From Neckera pumila (lineage: Eukaryota; Streptophyta; Bryopsida; Hypnales; Neckeraceae), in NCBI GenBank assembly GCA_963969595.1, contig OZ018410.1, positions 37,677,413 to 37,741,412 of the forward strand: a stretch of DNA of 64,000 nucleotides, read 5' to 3'. Both the position numbers and the translations under genes were made by a program. The stretch's first letter is position 1. Each line of letters starts with the position of its first letter. The notes under the pieces were generated by a model. That model worked only from the letters and a program-made list of their open reading frames with translations. It made no database searches and was not told where the DNA came from. Shown in pieces: positions 54,100 through 64,000 of the stretch.

Positions 54100-54743
54100 C
54101 CATAACTTGTCCTCAAGTTATGTAGGATTTAAGCCAGTATCCATTATAATGGGTTGTATGGATTGTTCCTTCAAAATCTTGCAATTCAATTGACCCGTTT
54201 GGGTAAGAATTAAAAACTTTGTAAGGTCCAAACCATCTCATTTTAAATTTTCTCGGAAATTTTTGAAATCAGCTATCATATAATAATATCAAGTCATTGG
54301 ATTGTAGTTTCTTAGGTTTTAATTTACTATCATAATAACTTTTTCTACGTTTTTGCATTGCCAATGTGTTTAGATAAGCTTGTGCCCTAGTTTCATCCAA
54401 TTTTTTTAACATTAGATATCTTTCCATTAAAGATTCTTCATCTCCTAGTCTATGTTCAATTGCAATTTACAAAGATTGGACTTCCAATTCAATAGGTAGA
54501 ATTGCTTCTCGACCACAAACTAATTGAAAAGGGGTGCTTTTAGTGGTGACTTTATAAGCTGTCCTATAAGCCCATAAAGTATCTAAAATTCTAGCATCCC
54601 AATCAATATTGGATCCTTGAATTGTCTTGGTGATAATTTTACATAAAATTCCATCGGTTTTCTTGATTTGACCATTTGCCCTTGGATGATAAGGACTAGT
54701 CTATCTATGTTTAATAAAATACTTTTCTGTTAATTTTGCAATT
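54100..54743 (-). pseudogene. Gypsy B integrase, C-terminal part
   Basis: Reads IAKLTEKYFIKHR, SPYHPRANGQIKKTDGIL (third acidic residue replaced by K), LDTLWAYRTAYKVTTKSTPF, then MRWFGPYKVFNSYPNGSIEL (GPY/F module) and HYNGYWLKSY near the end. In-frame stops occur after KHR, EVQSL and LLYDS. Confidence 0.85.
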
Positions 54744-55652
54744 GCGTAAAATTATACTCAAAGGTACCATTGGGATTACTTTGCTAGGACAGGACTTGAG
54801 TCCTTTTCTGAACTTTTAAAGCTAAAAATTCCCTTGATGTTGTCATTTTAAAGAAAAAAATATATGTGAATAGTATTGCAATTTGTCCCTTTAAAAGTTT
54901 GGAGACAAAATTTCATAGAAAAAATCCTTAGAAAGACATAAATCACCAATTTTAAGGCCAAATTTAGTGTCTTTTTACAATATAGCACTTTAGAAAGATA
55001 TTTTCATTGAAATTTTTTATACTTCTCAACCATACAACTATTTAAAAGAACTTTTAGTGATTAAATCTTGAACTAAAAATAGTATAATTTTTTAATTAAT
55101 TAAATGATTATTGACAGATTATTAACTTCATCTAATACAAAACTTATACATTCAATTCCAAAAATAGCTTATTTAGTGACCTTAAAGTCATTATTATATA
55201 CATTTTTTGTTCTAACACTATCATCATTTGGATTATTTTTTATATTGAAAAGGACGTTTACAAGTTTTTACCTTTGAATATTATAGAAAATGAAAAAACA
55301 TTCAAATTGTAGAAAAACAGTCCTTTTATATTCTATCATATGATTATTTATATACATAATTTTTTGGATTCAATAACATTATTATTAATCAAAAATTATA
55401 ATCCTTTTCTACAATTGAAAAACCTGACATGTTGACATTTAAACTTCCATTAGAATTATAATAAAGAATTTTTTATTTTTTGAGAAATAAAGCAATATTA
55501 GGCTCAACATGACTTGAAATTATTAATAAAAAAGGACTAAAATACCTATAATTAATAGATTACCATCAAAAAATGATAGCTAAAAAGAAGTTACATTGCA
55601 AATTTGAATGTGTTTGATCCCTTTTGTGGTACATTTGAGTGTGATTTGACCC
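54744..55652. mobile_element. AT-rich inverted-repeat element inside the gypsy B integrase
   Basis: Ends GTAAAATTATACTCAAAGGT and, complemented, GTCAAATCACACTCAAATGT. It splits the integrase between FINDTI and AKLTEKYF. CAATTG occurs at both junctions (54739-54744 and 55652-55657 within one base), giving a 4-6 bp target duplication. About 909 bp, no ORF. Confidence 0.68.
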
Positions 55653-56053
55653 AATTGTATCATTAATAAAATGGGTACCCCTATTACTAACTAGTTCTTT
55701 AGGACATCCAAATCTTGTGATAATGTTTTCATACAAGAATTTTGCAACGATATTTGCATCATCAATTTTGGTAGCAACTCTAATATATTGTTTTCTTCCT
55801 TCTCAACTTGGTGGTTGGATAGGTCCAACAAAATCTATGCCCCATTTGGCCTCAAAAGAAATTTGGGCTAAAATAGGTATTAAAGGCATAGAAGTTGTTG
55901 GAGTAGATTTTCCTTCTCTCTAATATGGATCACATTTCTTTGCAAATGTTGCAGCATCAACAAACATAGTGGGCCACCAATAGCTTGATTGCAATGTTTT
56001 TTGGGCAGTTACTAATCCTGCAAAATGTCCACCCCAGATGTCACTGTGACATT
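55653..56053 (-). pseudogene. Gypsy B integrase zinc domain and core start
   Basis: DIWGGHFAGLVTAQKTLQSS and WWPTMFVDAATFAKKCDPY give the zinc region. KWGIDFVGPIQPPS holds the first catalytic D, and RFGCPKELVSNRGTHFI is the second-D region with D changed to N. Confidence 0.83.
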
Positions 56054-56058
56054 GTGAT

Positions 56059-58500
56059 CTAGGTTTTGCACTTTCACAAAATCCAGGAACAATAATATAG
56101 GGGTTCTTTGTTCTAGGGAAAGGTTTAATCAGTCTAGCGTTTTATGACTAAAAATCACTTACAAATAGATTTATGTTTACAAGTTTGGTATAATATTATA
56201 TCACTCTTATTCCCGTGTGTAAAATTTGTTGGCCAGTCCATTACCAATGTATGTATAAAGTCCCAGTCCTATATAGTGTTCTAAGGGAGGTCAAATCATT
56301 CTTTATCAAATAAATCAGGTTTTGTCAATTGAATCTTATATGATGCATGCACTAGGACTTAATCATAATAAGATAGTATTGATAAAATAGTATATATAAT
56401 TCGTTCATTATACCTTTTTATGTTTTTATGTCAAATAGTCCAGTCAATCTATAGCTAATGCGATCATGCAAGAATGTCTAGTGTTTCCGTATTCTATGTC
56501 AAATGATTCCCGGTTGTGCAATGTATGATGATGTCAAATGTATCTTAATTCTTTTGCTTTTGTCAAATTATGTCAAATAAGTCCAAACCCACAAGGGTTA
56601 ACATACAAACATAACATTGGAACAATTTATATTTTGATCAATCACATAGATTCCATGTTCCATATAAACATTTCACAATTTAGGTAAATATATAAAATAT
56701 AAGACTAAAATTAGAATACAAATAATCAACAAATCACCAAGATCCCAAAAACGTGGAACAAAAATAAATAAATTAATTAAATTAATAAGTAAATTAACTT
56801 AATAACTTAATTATTAAAATTATTTCTGGACTTAATCCTCGCAGCAAGCCAGACCATGCCCGAGAGAGCCCAAGACCGTGCGCTGAGATCCAAGGCTGTG
56901 GGATCAAGAACCGACCCATAGACCGAATCCCTAATCTCCTTCCTGTAGTTACAAATTTATTGCTGCAGTTGGCGGCTAATATCAATTATTATCCAAATCA
57001 AAAAAATTTAGTGTTCATTTTGACTGATTTTCTCTCCTCTTTCCAACGATATAAAATACGCTTTCTAATTCCTTCTAGATCAAAAGTTATTGCAATTAGA
57101 AGAGTTTGTTGTTTCCACAAACTTGCGACTGTCGCAATGTCCGTTTGAATTCCAATCACAAATTTTAAATGGATTTGACCCAATTTAGTTATGATTCTTG
57201 CTCAAGAAATGTGATATACAGTGGAGTTTAGAGGATTGCACTAATTGGAGAACAATTTGAGATTCAAATTTTTTTTTTTTCGGTGATCACCGCAATACAA
57301 GTTGCAGCATCAAATTTTTGGCAACGGATTTCGACTCCGATGGCTGAATTACGCTTGGTTTGTGTATGTGATCTATCAATCAAATTGTTGCGACCCACCA
57401 ACGATGGATTTCAAGACAAAATTTTGTGATTTGGCAATTTGAAAAGAGGTCAGAGCAGGTGCAAGCCATAGGTCGCCAAGGCTTGCTGTTCCGAATTCAG
57501 ACTCTAGATTGTCAAATTTTATCGAATTTGTTTGTACAACCGATTAGTCTGACCATCGCATTGCACCCAAGCTACGATTTTGATCGATTCACAGAGTTTC
57601 AATGAAGAAGGCCACCGCTTGCATAAGTTGTCGCGCCTGTCTAGAACGCCTCGGCAATTCAATCCAAAATTTGTAAACTATCAATTCATCTTGTCCTTTA
57701 ATTGCTTCTTCCGATCTCTCCAAGGGGTACAAGCGAGCACAAGGGCAAACAGAAAGATTAACCCAAAAGGGAGAAAACTTACAAAGATTTCGATCCTCTT
57801 CACCCAGCTTTTTCTGCTACCAATCTTTGCCGCTGCTCCACCTCCGCCACACTCACAAAATACCCAAAGCCGAACAATCTTCTTGATGATTTGCCTTGTC
57901 CCAATTCCAATTCTACAGTTGCTTCGTAAATTGCTCAAAATCTCAATCTTGTCCACAAGCGCCCTTAGTTCGGCCAATCTTTTCAAACCAACATCCAACA
58001 TTCACCTCCAAGTTCACAAATTCAGCCCGATTCACGATTTGATCTCTCAGTCTCCTCCGATTACAGCTTCCCGAGTCCCAACACTTCAATCATAATACAA
58101 TTCTAATACAAATCACACACGAATTCCTAATTTCTTCACACAACAAATAATTCAAAGATACAATAATACAATAATAAATTTATATATAAATAAATTGGGT
58201 CTTAGAAATGCCATGGATTGTTTCGTTTTCAGTTCTTTTATAGTTTTCTAAAAAAATGAACCAGTGTGATTATGAAGAGGTGTGACTTAAGTCGCACCTC
58301 ATTCATCCAAGTGTTTTTATTTTTATTTTTGTTTATTTTTGTTTATTTTTGTTTATTTTTTCATCCATTCTATGCTCGTAGTCCTATTTATACTTAGAAA
58401 TGCAATTTTAACTTTAATTTTAAGCTAACTTTTACTTTTTCCTACTAAGGGGCCCCTAATAGAGTAATAGGCTAAAATAGGCTAAATTTATTAATTTTTT
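56059..58500 (+). repeat. Interspersed repeat family R, copy 2 (inserted in gypsy B)
   Basis: Starts TGTGATCTAGGTTTTGC and shares the block order of copies 1 and 3. It interrupts gypsy B between EDVYR and DIWGGHFAG, so its full length here is about 2.45 kb. It contains a near-perfect palindrome with a CTTAAG core at 58278-58301 (GAGGTGTGAC...GTCGCACCTC) and a TTTTTGTTTA tandem at 58313-58360. Its 171-residue frame at 57580-58095 has no domain. Confidence 0.7.
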
Positions 58501-58985
58501 AAACTTTCTTTCTATAGACATCCTCAAGAATGAGAGACACCTCACTAGGATTTATACATTGTTGCAAAATCTCATCCTTACCCTTTTTATAGAGGATTCC
58601 TGCAATTAACGTATAAGGACCAGTTTTGTATACTAACACTTTTTTTTGTTTTTCGGTATATTCCAAAGGAAATTGACAAATTGTCCTGTAGAAAGGTAAT
58701 GAATAATGTCTAAGCAATTTACCAAAAGGAATAGCAAATTGGGATTTAGCAGCATTTATAGAAATTCCGTATTTTTCACATTGAACAAAGCATTTCTCTA
58801 GATATTCTGCATGTTTTTTCTTTTGTATTATAATTACCAAAATCATCTAGAAATATTTCCATAAACTTTCTCAAATACATTTGGAAAGCTATAGTCATCA
58901 ACCTTTGAAAGGTTGTAGGGGCGTTACATAGACCGAACGGCATTTTAGTATGAGCATAAATTCCCCAATTGGTAGTGAATGCCAA
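58499..58985 (-). pseudogene. Gypsy B RT active site and thumb, with RNase H deleted
   Basis: MPFGLCNAPTTFQRLM and IFLDDFGNY give the RT active region (LDD intact). After a frameshift, EKCFVQCEKYGISINAAKSQ and IPFGKLLRH follow, and the sequence passes directly to QFPLEYTEKQKKVLVYKTGP and ILYKKGKDEILQQCIN, which normally lies just before integrase. The whole RNase H domain is absent. Confidence 0.82.
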
Positions 58986-60287
58986 ACGTTAATAGTCGAT
59001 AAACTAGGGCAATTTGTACTTGGTTATATCCTGAGAATCCATCCATAAGGGAGTAATACTCATGCCCTGCAACACCATCTAAAAGTGTGTCTCTGAAAGG
59101 TAAAGGAAAATGATCGTTTTTGGTCACACTATTTAATTTTTGATAGTCTGGGTATATTCTTATCTTTCCGTTCTTTTTAGGAACTATAACAATTGGAGAT
59201 ACCCACTCATTGTGTGGTACTTCAAAGATAAATCCACAAGCCAAAAGCTTGTCAATTTCTTCTTTGACCATTAAAGAATATTTGGGGTTCATTCTGTATT
59301 GTCTTTGTCTTACCGGTTTGGCATCAGGTTCTAATTCTATTATATGTTCACAAATTTTTGGAGGTACACCTTTTAAATCGGCATAAATCCAGGCAAAGGA
59401 ACTTTTATGTCTTTTAAAGAATCCATACCAATACTTAAATTCCACTTTGGTCATAATCAAATAGACTTTAATAATTTTGGGGTCTTCTTTGGATCCTAGG
59501 TTCATATCTTGTAAAGGAGTTTTTAGAGATTCCTTAAAGGTTTTTCTTTGCAAAGGTGTTGTATCACTATTGATAAAGATATCTTCCGTTTCTTGGTTGT
59601 CAAATTGTAAGCTTGGTTCTAATTCTGAATTTTCTTCACCACTCACATTTAAGACTTCAAAATTTTTCCATGCCAATATGGCATCATTTGAATCTTCAAT
59701 GTTTGCTAAAGGGGTGAAGTATTCACCTAATTCAATACTTTTATAAGGTAATTCTTTGTTAATCTTTTGGATTTGTTCTTCCTCACTAGTTTCACTCTCG
59801 TTATTTGATTGGTTTTCCGAAGTAACACTAGTTCCTTCTTCTTGAGTTTTGCCATGGTAGATTGTAGGATAAAGGGGTAAAACAATTTTATTCTTTCCTT
59901 TTCCAATGATTAAAGTTCTTTTTTCCCAATCATCTTTGGCTTTAGCTGAATACAACCATGGTCTTCCCAACAAGATAGGATAGGAAGAGATAGATTCTGT
60001 AAGTTTAAAAACTATGCAATCAACTTTATAGTCTATTCCACCAATGGTTGTTACAATTTGGGTTAATATCCCCAAAGGTTTGACTCTGCTTTGATCAGCC
60101 ATTCTTAAAATAATAGGAGTTGAGGTCATAGTTGTTAATCCCAATTCTTCTATAGTTTCAAAGTTCATGAAATTAACACTAGACCCACTATCAATTTGAA
60201 CTCCATAGATTAGAGAATCATTACATCGACTATAGGAGCTCCAGGATCCATAGAGATTTCATGAATTTCTAAGGACTTGGCTCTTAT
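58945..60287 (-). pseudogene. Gypsy B protease and reverse transcriptase N-terminal half
   Basis: The protease motif GVQIDSGSSVNFMN straddles 60150-60200 after a frameshift. A 407-residue open frame follows, with ILLGRPWLYSAKAKDDWEK, a Glu-rich linker (NNESETSEEEQIQKINKE), then RT: KLLACGFIFEVPHNEWVSPI, VPKKNGKIRIYPDYQKLNSV and YSLMDGFSGYNQVQI. The usual RIC/RVC before the YxxLN motif is RIY here. Confidence 0.85.
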
Positions 60288-60680
60288 AAAAAAAAAAAAT
60301 TATATATACACATATAAAATAAAACAGAAATTTATTATTATTATTTTGTTGTTTGGATGTATCTATGAAAAACTATGAGCTTCAAAAGTGGGGATTTGAA
60401 TGAAAGTGTGATTTAATCCGACATCTTGGAGTTAGCACAAAACTCTTTGGTAATCCTCATTCAAATTTTGTGCATTAAATCACCTCAGGAGCTAAAGGGT
60501 AAAAGGTTGAGGCCCTCCCATACAAAAGCAGTGAGCCCTTTAGCCAAAGGGGAAGGCCTATGTGACCGGGTATGGGACAAGGTTGGGCCTTCCTTCCCTC
60601 CCAAAGTGATTCACCACTCATGTAAAAAGCCATGGTTGGAAATGGGAAAATTCAATTTTTGTTTAATTTTATGTGTAATT
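60288..60680. other. Junction region upstream of gypsy B
   Basis: Begins with an A12 run and TATATATACACATATA. A 91-residue plus-strand frame (60426-60701) has no recognised motif. No LTR or primer site for gypsy B is visible. Confidence 0.45.
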
Positions 60681-62160
60681 GTTTATCTCTTAAGAGATTG
60701 AATTGAATTTCTCTTTAAGAAAATTGTTTTAAATTTTTGATGATTATATGTAGTTGTTTGGAGTTATTTCGCTTAAAGCGATATTGTGTATCTTTTAAAA
60801 GATTGTGATAGATTTCTTTTTAAGAGAAGTGTTTAGAATTTTTGGTGACTATATATGTTGTTTTGCTCAAAGCAATATGATTATCTCTTAAGAGATTGAA
60901 TGTAATTCTCTTTAAGAGAGGTGTTTTTAAAATCCATAGAATGGACAATGTGATCATAAAAGTTTTAAACTTTATGTGAATTATTTGGTTAAACCAATTA
61001 TATTTTTCTCAAAAGAGAATGAAGTGGTGAACGCTTTAAGCATTATAATAAGTAAATAAATAAAGTAAAATAAAATAAAATAATAAGCAATTACTTTAAG
61101 CAAATTCATAAATTAAAGTCTTACGCTATAAGCGATTTCTTTTTTTCACTTAAGTGAATTCTTCCAAGCTTAAAGCTATATGTGTAGTTCTATTATATCA
61201 CTGAAGTGATTGATTACTATATTTTTAGTGAAGAACAAGTGAGCATTTTTCCTCAAAGGTATGGACATTGTTGTCAAATTTTCCAACTATGGTGCAATTT
61301 AGACTTTCAAGTTGGTGTTATGTTATTATAGCCAAATTTTAATTTTCTCTTAAAGAGATATTTTAAAGGAGAGTCTTAAGAAAATTTAAATAATAATATC
61401 ATAATAATAAATTTTAAAAAATAAATTAAATTATATTAAATTTTTTGAAAATTTTGAAAATTTTATTTTAAAATTTTTTGGAAATGAAAATGAAAATTTT
61501 TAGAGTGTACTTTTAGAAGTTCACTTAAGTGTTGTCAAGTTGTTGGATTAACCAAAGTAGAGATTTAATGATTGCTCCAAGCATACTTAACTATTGCTTT
61601 AAGCATATATTTAAATAAAATTCAATTGTTTGCTATAAGCTTATGAATAGAATATTATCACTTAAGTCATGTTAAGTGAAAGTTGGATGAGTATTGCAAT
61701 AATTAATATGTTCAAGCAATTGTAAATTTATTTATTTTTAATTCAATTATAATTAAATCTTTTTGTTTAGTTTAAAGTGGGTAATATTTGAAGTAAAATT
61801 ATACATTTGTCAAGTATGTGAATTTTAGGGGAATGTGTTAAAGGTAAATTTGTATCTTTTGAATTGAACAAATCTATAATGAGAATCCCTTAAGAGACAA
61901 TAGTTAAAGTAAGAATTATTATTTTTTTCTTTAAGAGAATTTAGATGATTATTGCCTTGAGCAATTTCATTATGTATCTCTCTTTGAAGAGAATTAGTTT
62001 TATTATGCTTAAAGCAAATTTTTGTTTGGAAGGTCATGAGTGCTTTGTAAGAATTCTATGGATAGTTAAATTTAAAGAGTTAGTTTATAAAGTGGAAATG
62101 TATATTATTCAATTTAGATATTTTGGAATAATCACTTTAAGTGCCATCTAGTTTCTTAAA
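60681..62160. repeat. Array of short perfect palindromes with TTAA/TAAA cores
   Basis: More than twenty short inverted repeats in about 1.5 kb: ATCTCTTAAGAGAT (60685-60698, 60883-60896), CGCTTAAAGCG (60770), ATCTTTTAAAAGAT (60790), TTGCTCAAAGCAA (60863), TTGGTTAAACCAA (60985), TTCTCAAAAGAGAA (61006), CGCTATAAGCG (61124), TTCACTTAAGTGAA (61145), TTGCTTAAAGCAA near 62007. The arm letters vary while complementarity is kept. No ORF is supported. Confidence 0.75.
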
Positions 62161-62187
62161 ATGATTGAACCAAGTTGAGGTTTTGTA

Positions 62188-64000
62188 ATGTAGATTTTGT
62201 CTAATTACAAAACCCAGGGAATACTAGTATAGGGGGGTTATTTCCAAGGAAAGGTCAAATAGTCTAGCGTATGCGTGACTAAGGTCACTTTAATTCGAGT
62301 TTTGGATACTTATTTCTATGTTTGGTGATTCATTTTTAATAAAAGAAAACCCCAAGGATAATTTCTAAGGTCAATTTTCTCAGTCCAAAATATAATGTTT
62401 ATTTATAGACACAATATATGCGTCCAGTCCTGTCTAGTGTTTGGCTCATGTCAAATCTCTTGGTCAATTTGCTGGTAAGGTGTAATGTTGATATGCATGC
62501 TCTAGCCACTTAATATGTGTATTTTAAAATACAAGTAAACTTTGAAATATAATTCTTTTAATTATTATTTACTCCTCTTTTTCTTTCTCTCTTATTTTCA
62601 TCATTTTGTTTATTGTTTTGTTGGTCAATTCTCTTTAGATGAATTAATTCTTTATTTCTTATCTAATTTTATTTCAATCAAAAACTTCCCTGGATTTTGG
62701 TTGAGTCTTGGCGTCAGCCCTTTCACTCCAACTGGTACATTGGTCAAATTTCCTTTATGCTTTATCAGCCTCGATAGTTGGGTCAATTTGCTTTAATACT
62801 GGCTAACCAGTCCTAAGACCAAACTACAAGTTAACTCACATCTAACAGTCTAATTGCTACCAATCCCAGGTACACAGTCGACTTGACCTTCACTAATATA
62901 GACCAGTCACTTTAGACTTCACTGGGAGTTTCCAATGCAAATCCCAACAACCAAAGACACCATATGAACGACTTGACTTATTTACTAAATTGCTGAAATA
63001 TGATTTGCTATGAAAATTACTTAAGCAAATGGAACCAGTTCTAATGTCAAAATTAATTTATTCCACTTGTCAATTCATTCTATCATCAACATACAACAAC
63101 TTAACTTGTCAATTAACCCCATGGCCCATTACACATAATCACATACACGGATTAGTATTTTGACCACTTATTTCACTTTAATTTCTTAATCAGCTTGGGT
63201 TACCAAATCAACAACCTATAACTAAATCCTCGCATGCCAATTTTTAGCAAATGGACCCTGTTACAAACTTTAATTACTTGTTCATTTGACTGCTATGATT
63301 CACAGACGGTATTTCCAGCTTCACGCCGCTATCCATAAGATCAATTTAAAAATCACTTAATATATGAAAAATCAAGACTCTCAGCCTAATTGTTCACTGA
63401 ATCTTACCGCTGCAGGATTCTTTCTGTCAACTAGACTTACTCAGTTAATTTATACTCAAATCTTATCGCACAATTTTAACTGAAACTTCCTCCTCCTCTG
63501 GAATTTAGTGCATTATTTAAATACCACAACGCATTCTCCACTATGGTCAACTAGACAGATTCATACTTTAACAGGCTAATGGACCTTTTCCATGCAACAT
63601 CACAAATTAAACAATCAACATAACTTTTCCACATAATTCAAAGGGAACATTCGAATTACTTATCTTGTTTTCTCCAGGTATTGTTTATCGATTCAAGCAC
63701 CTGAAGCTGCACCATGCTCCACTTGCACTCCGTGGATTTTGACTTGCCAAATCAGGCTCGCAGTCACTTCTCTCACAGTTAAATCGACCAAACTCGTAAT
63801 TTTATTGATTACTCAAACTTATTTTAAGAACTGCGAGACTCACTAGTTTCCACACCGTCAAATGCACCGGCTCCAGTACTTTTAATTCACTCCATGTACA
63901 CACAACTCATGCTCAAATTTGCAAAGATAACACCATTTCTTCACAACCCAGATCATCAATTAGACCCATACAATGCTTGTAAGAAAAGCCATTAGACTGC
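62188..64000 (+). repeat. Interspersed repeat family R, copy 3 (runs off the window)
   Basis: Starts TGTAATGTAGATTTTGTC, then CAAAACCCAGGGAATA, TATAGGGGGGTT, AGTCTAGCGTATGCGTGACTAA and GTCCTGTCTAGTGTTTGGC. These line up in order with copies 1 and 2. The part beyond about 62600 is not clearly alignable by eye. No gene is supported. Confidence 0.6.

Larger units (their letters stand above)
54084..60287 (-). mobile_element. Second, broken Ty3/gypsy element (gypsy B)
   Basis: Minus strand: protease and RT (60287-58946), RT thumb joined directly to pre-integrase sequence (58985-58499), insertion of family R copy 2, integrase zinc domain and core (56053-55653), insertion of a 909-bp element, and integrase C-terminus (54743-54100) with a polypurine tract (AAAGTAGGGGGCAGG) at about 54084. 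Gag is missing: coding stops at an A-run near 60287. RNase H has been deleted. LTRs were not found. Confidence 0.85.

Noticed and set aside
57580..58095. 171-residue plus-strand ORF with a Pro-rich stretch
   Set aside because: It sits in non-coding repeat family R; composition follows a pyrimidine-rich tract and the other copies do not keep the frame.

Overview
This window looks like nuclear DNA from a land plant with a large, AT-rich, repeat-loaded genome. Only two ordinary host genes are visible: a pair of germin-like protein genes (10742-12129 and 44760-46146), each with two GC-rich exons and one intron. Nearly everything else is retrotransposons, short terminal-inverted-repeat elements nested in one another, and long hairpin repeats. 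The style of the germin genes and the repeat mix suggest a non-flowering plant (bryophyte, lycophyte or fern), but I cannot name the species.

Layout. 246-6868 is a young Ty3/gypsy element on the minus strand. Its two 427-bp LTRs differ at only three positions. It carries an intact second RNase H upstream of gag and a catalytically ruined RNase H in the usual place. 7354-7737 is an ATTAG-type MITE. 9310-12466 is germin copy 1 with its flanks. 12472-19640 is an old Ty1/copia element inserted in that gene's 3' flank and itself hit by five smaller elements. 20389-22030 is an interspersed repeat (family R). 22032-27290 is a decayed minus-strand copia with an 8-bp-TSD MITE inside it, followed by a (TA)n tract. 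27640-35566 holds gag remnants and two LTRs in a tandem LTR-internal-LTR-internal arrangement, with two long hairpins, a TTAA-flanked element and a second 8-bp-TSD MITE.

36745-43714 is a thicket of TTAA-flanked, piggyBac-like short elements (several nested), ATTAG MITEs and a near-perfect 140-bp-arm hairpin. 43740-46530 is germin copy 2. 48173-49069 is another TTAA element. 49516-51457 is a CACTA-type non-autonomous element with a CAC target duplication. 51780-52750 is the C-terminal end of a non-LTR-type retroelement protein, interrupted by a 206-bp CACTA MITE. 54084-60287 is a second, broken gypsy element on the minus strand, split by two insertions and lacking RNase H. 60680-62160 is an odd array of short perfect palindromes. 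A third copy of family R runs from 62188 to the window edge.

How it fits together. The germin genes encode secreted cupins and are 96% identical in protein; they arose by a segmental duplication of about 3 kb. The empty insertion site in the 3' flank of copy 2 and the filled site beside copy 1 give a relative date for the copia insertion. None of the small elements carries a transposase here, so all depend on enzymes encoded elsewhere. No tRNA, rRNA or CRISPR was seen.
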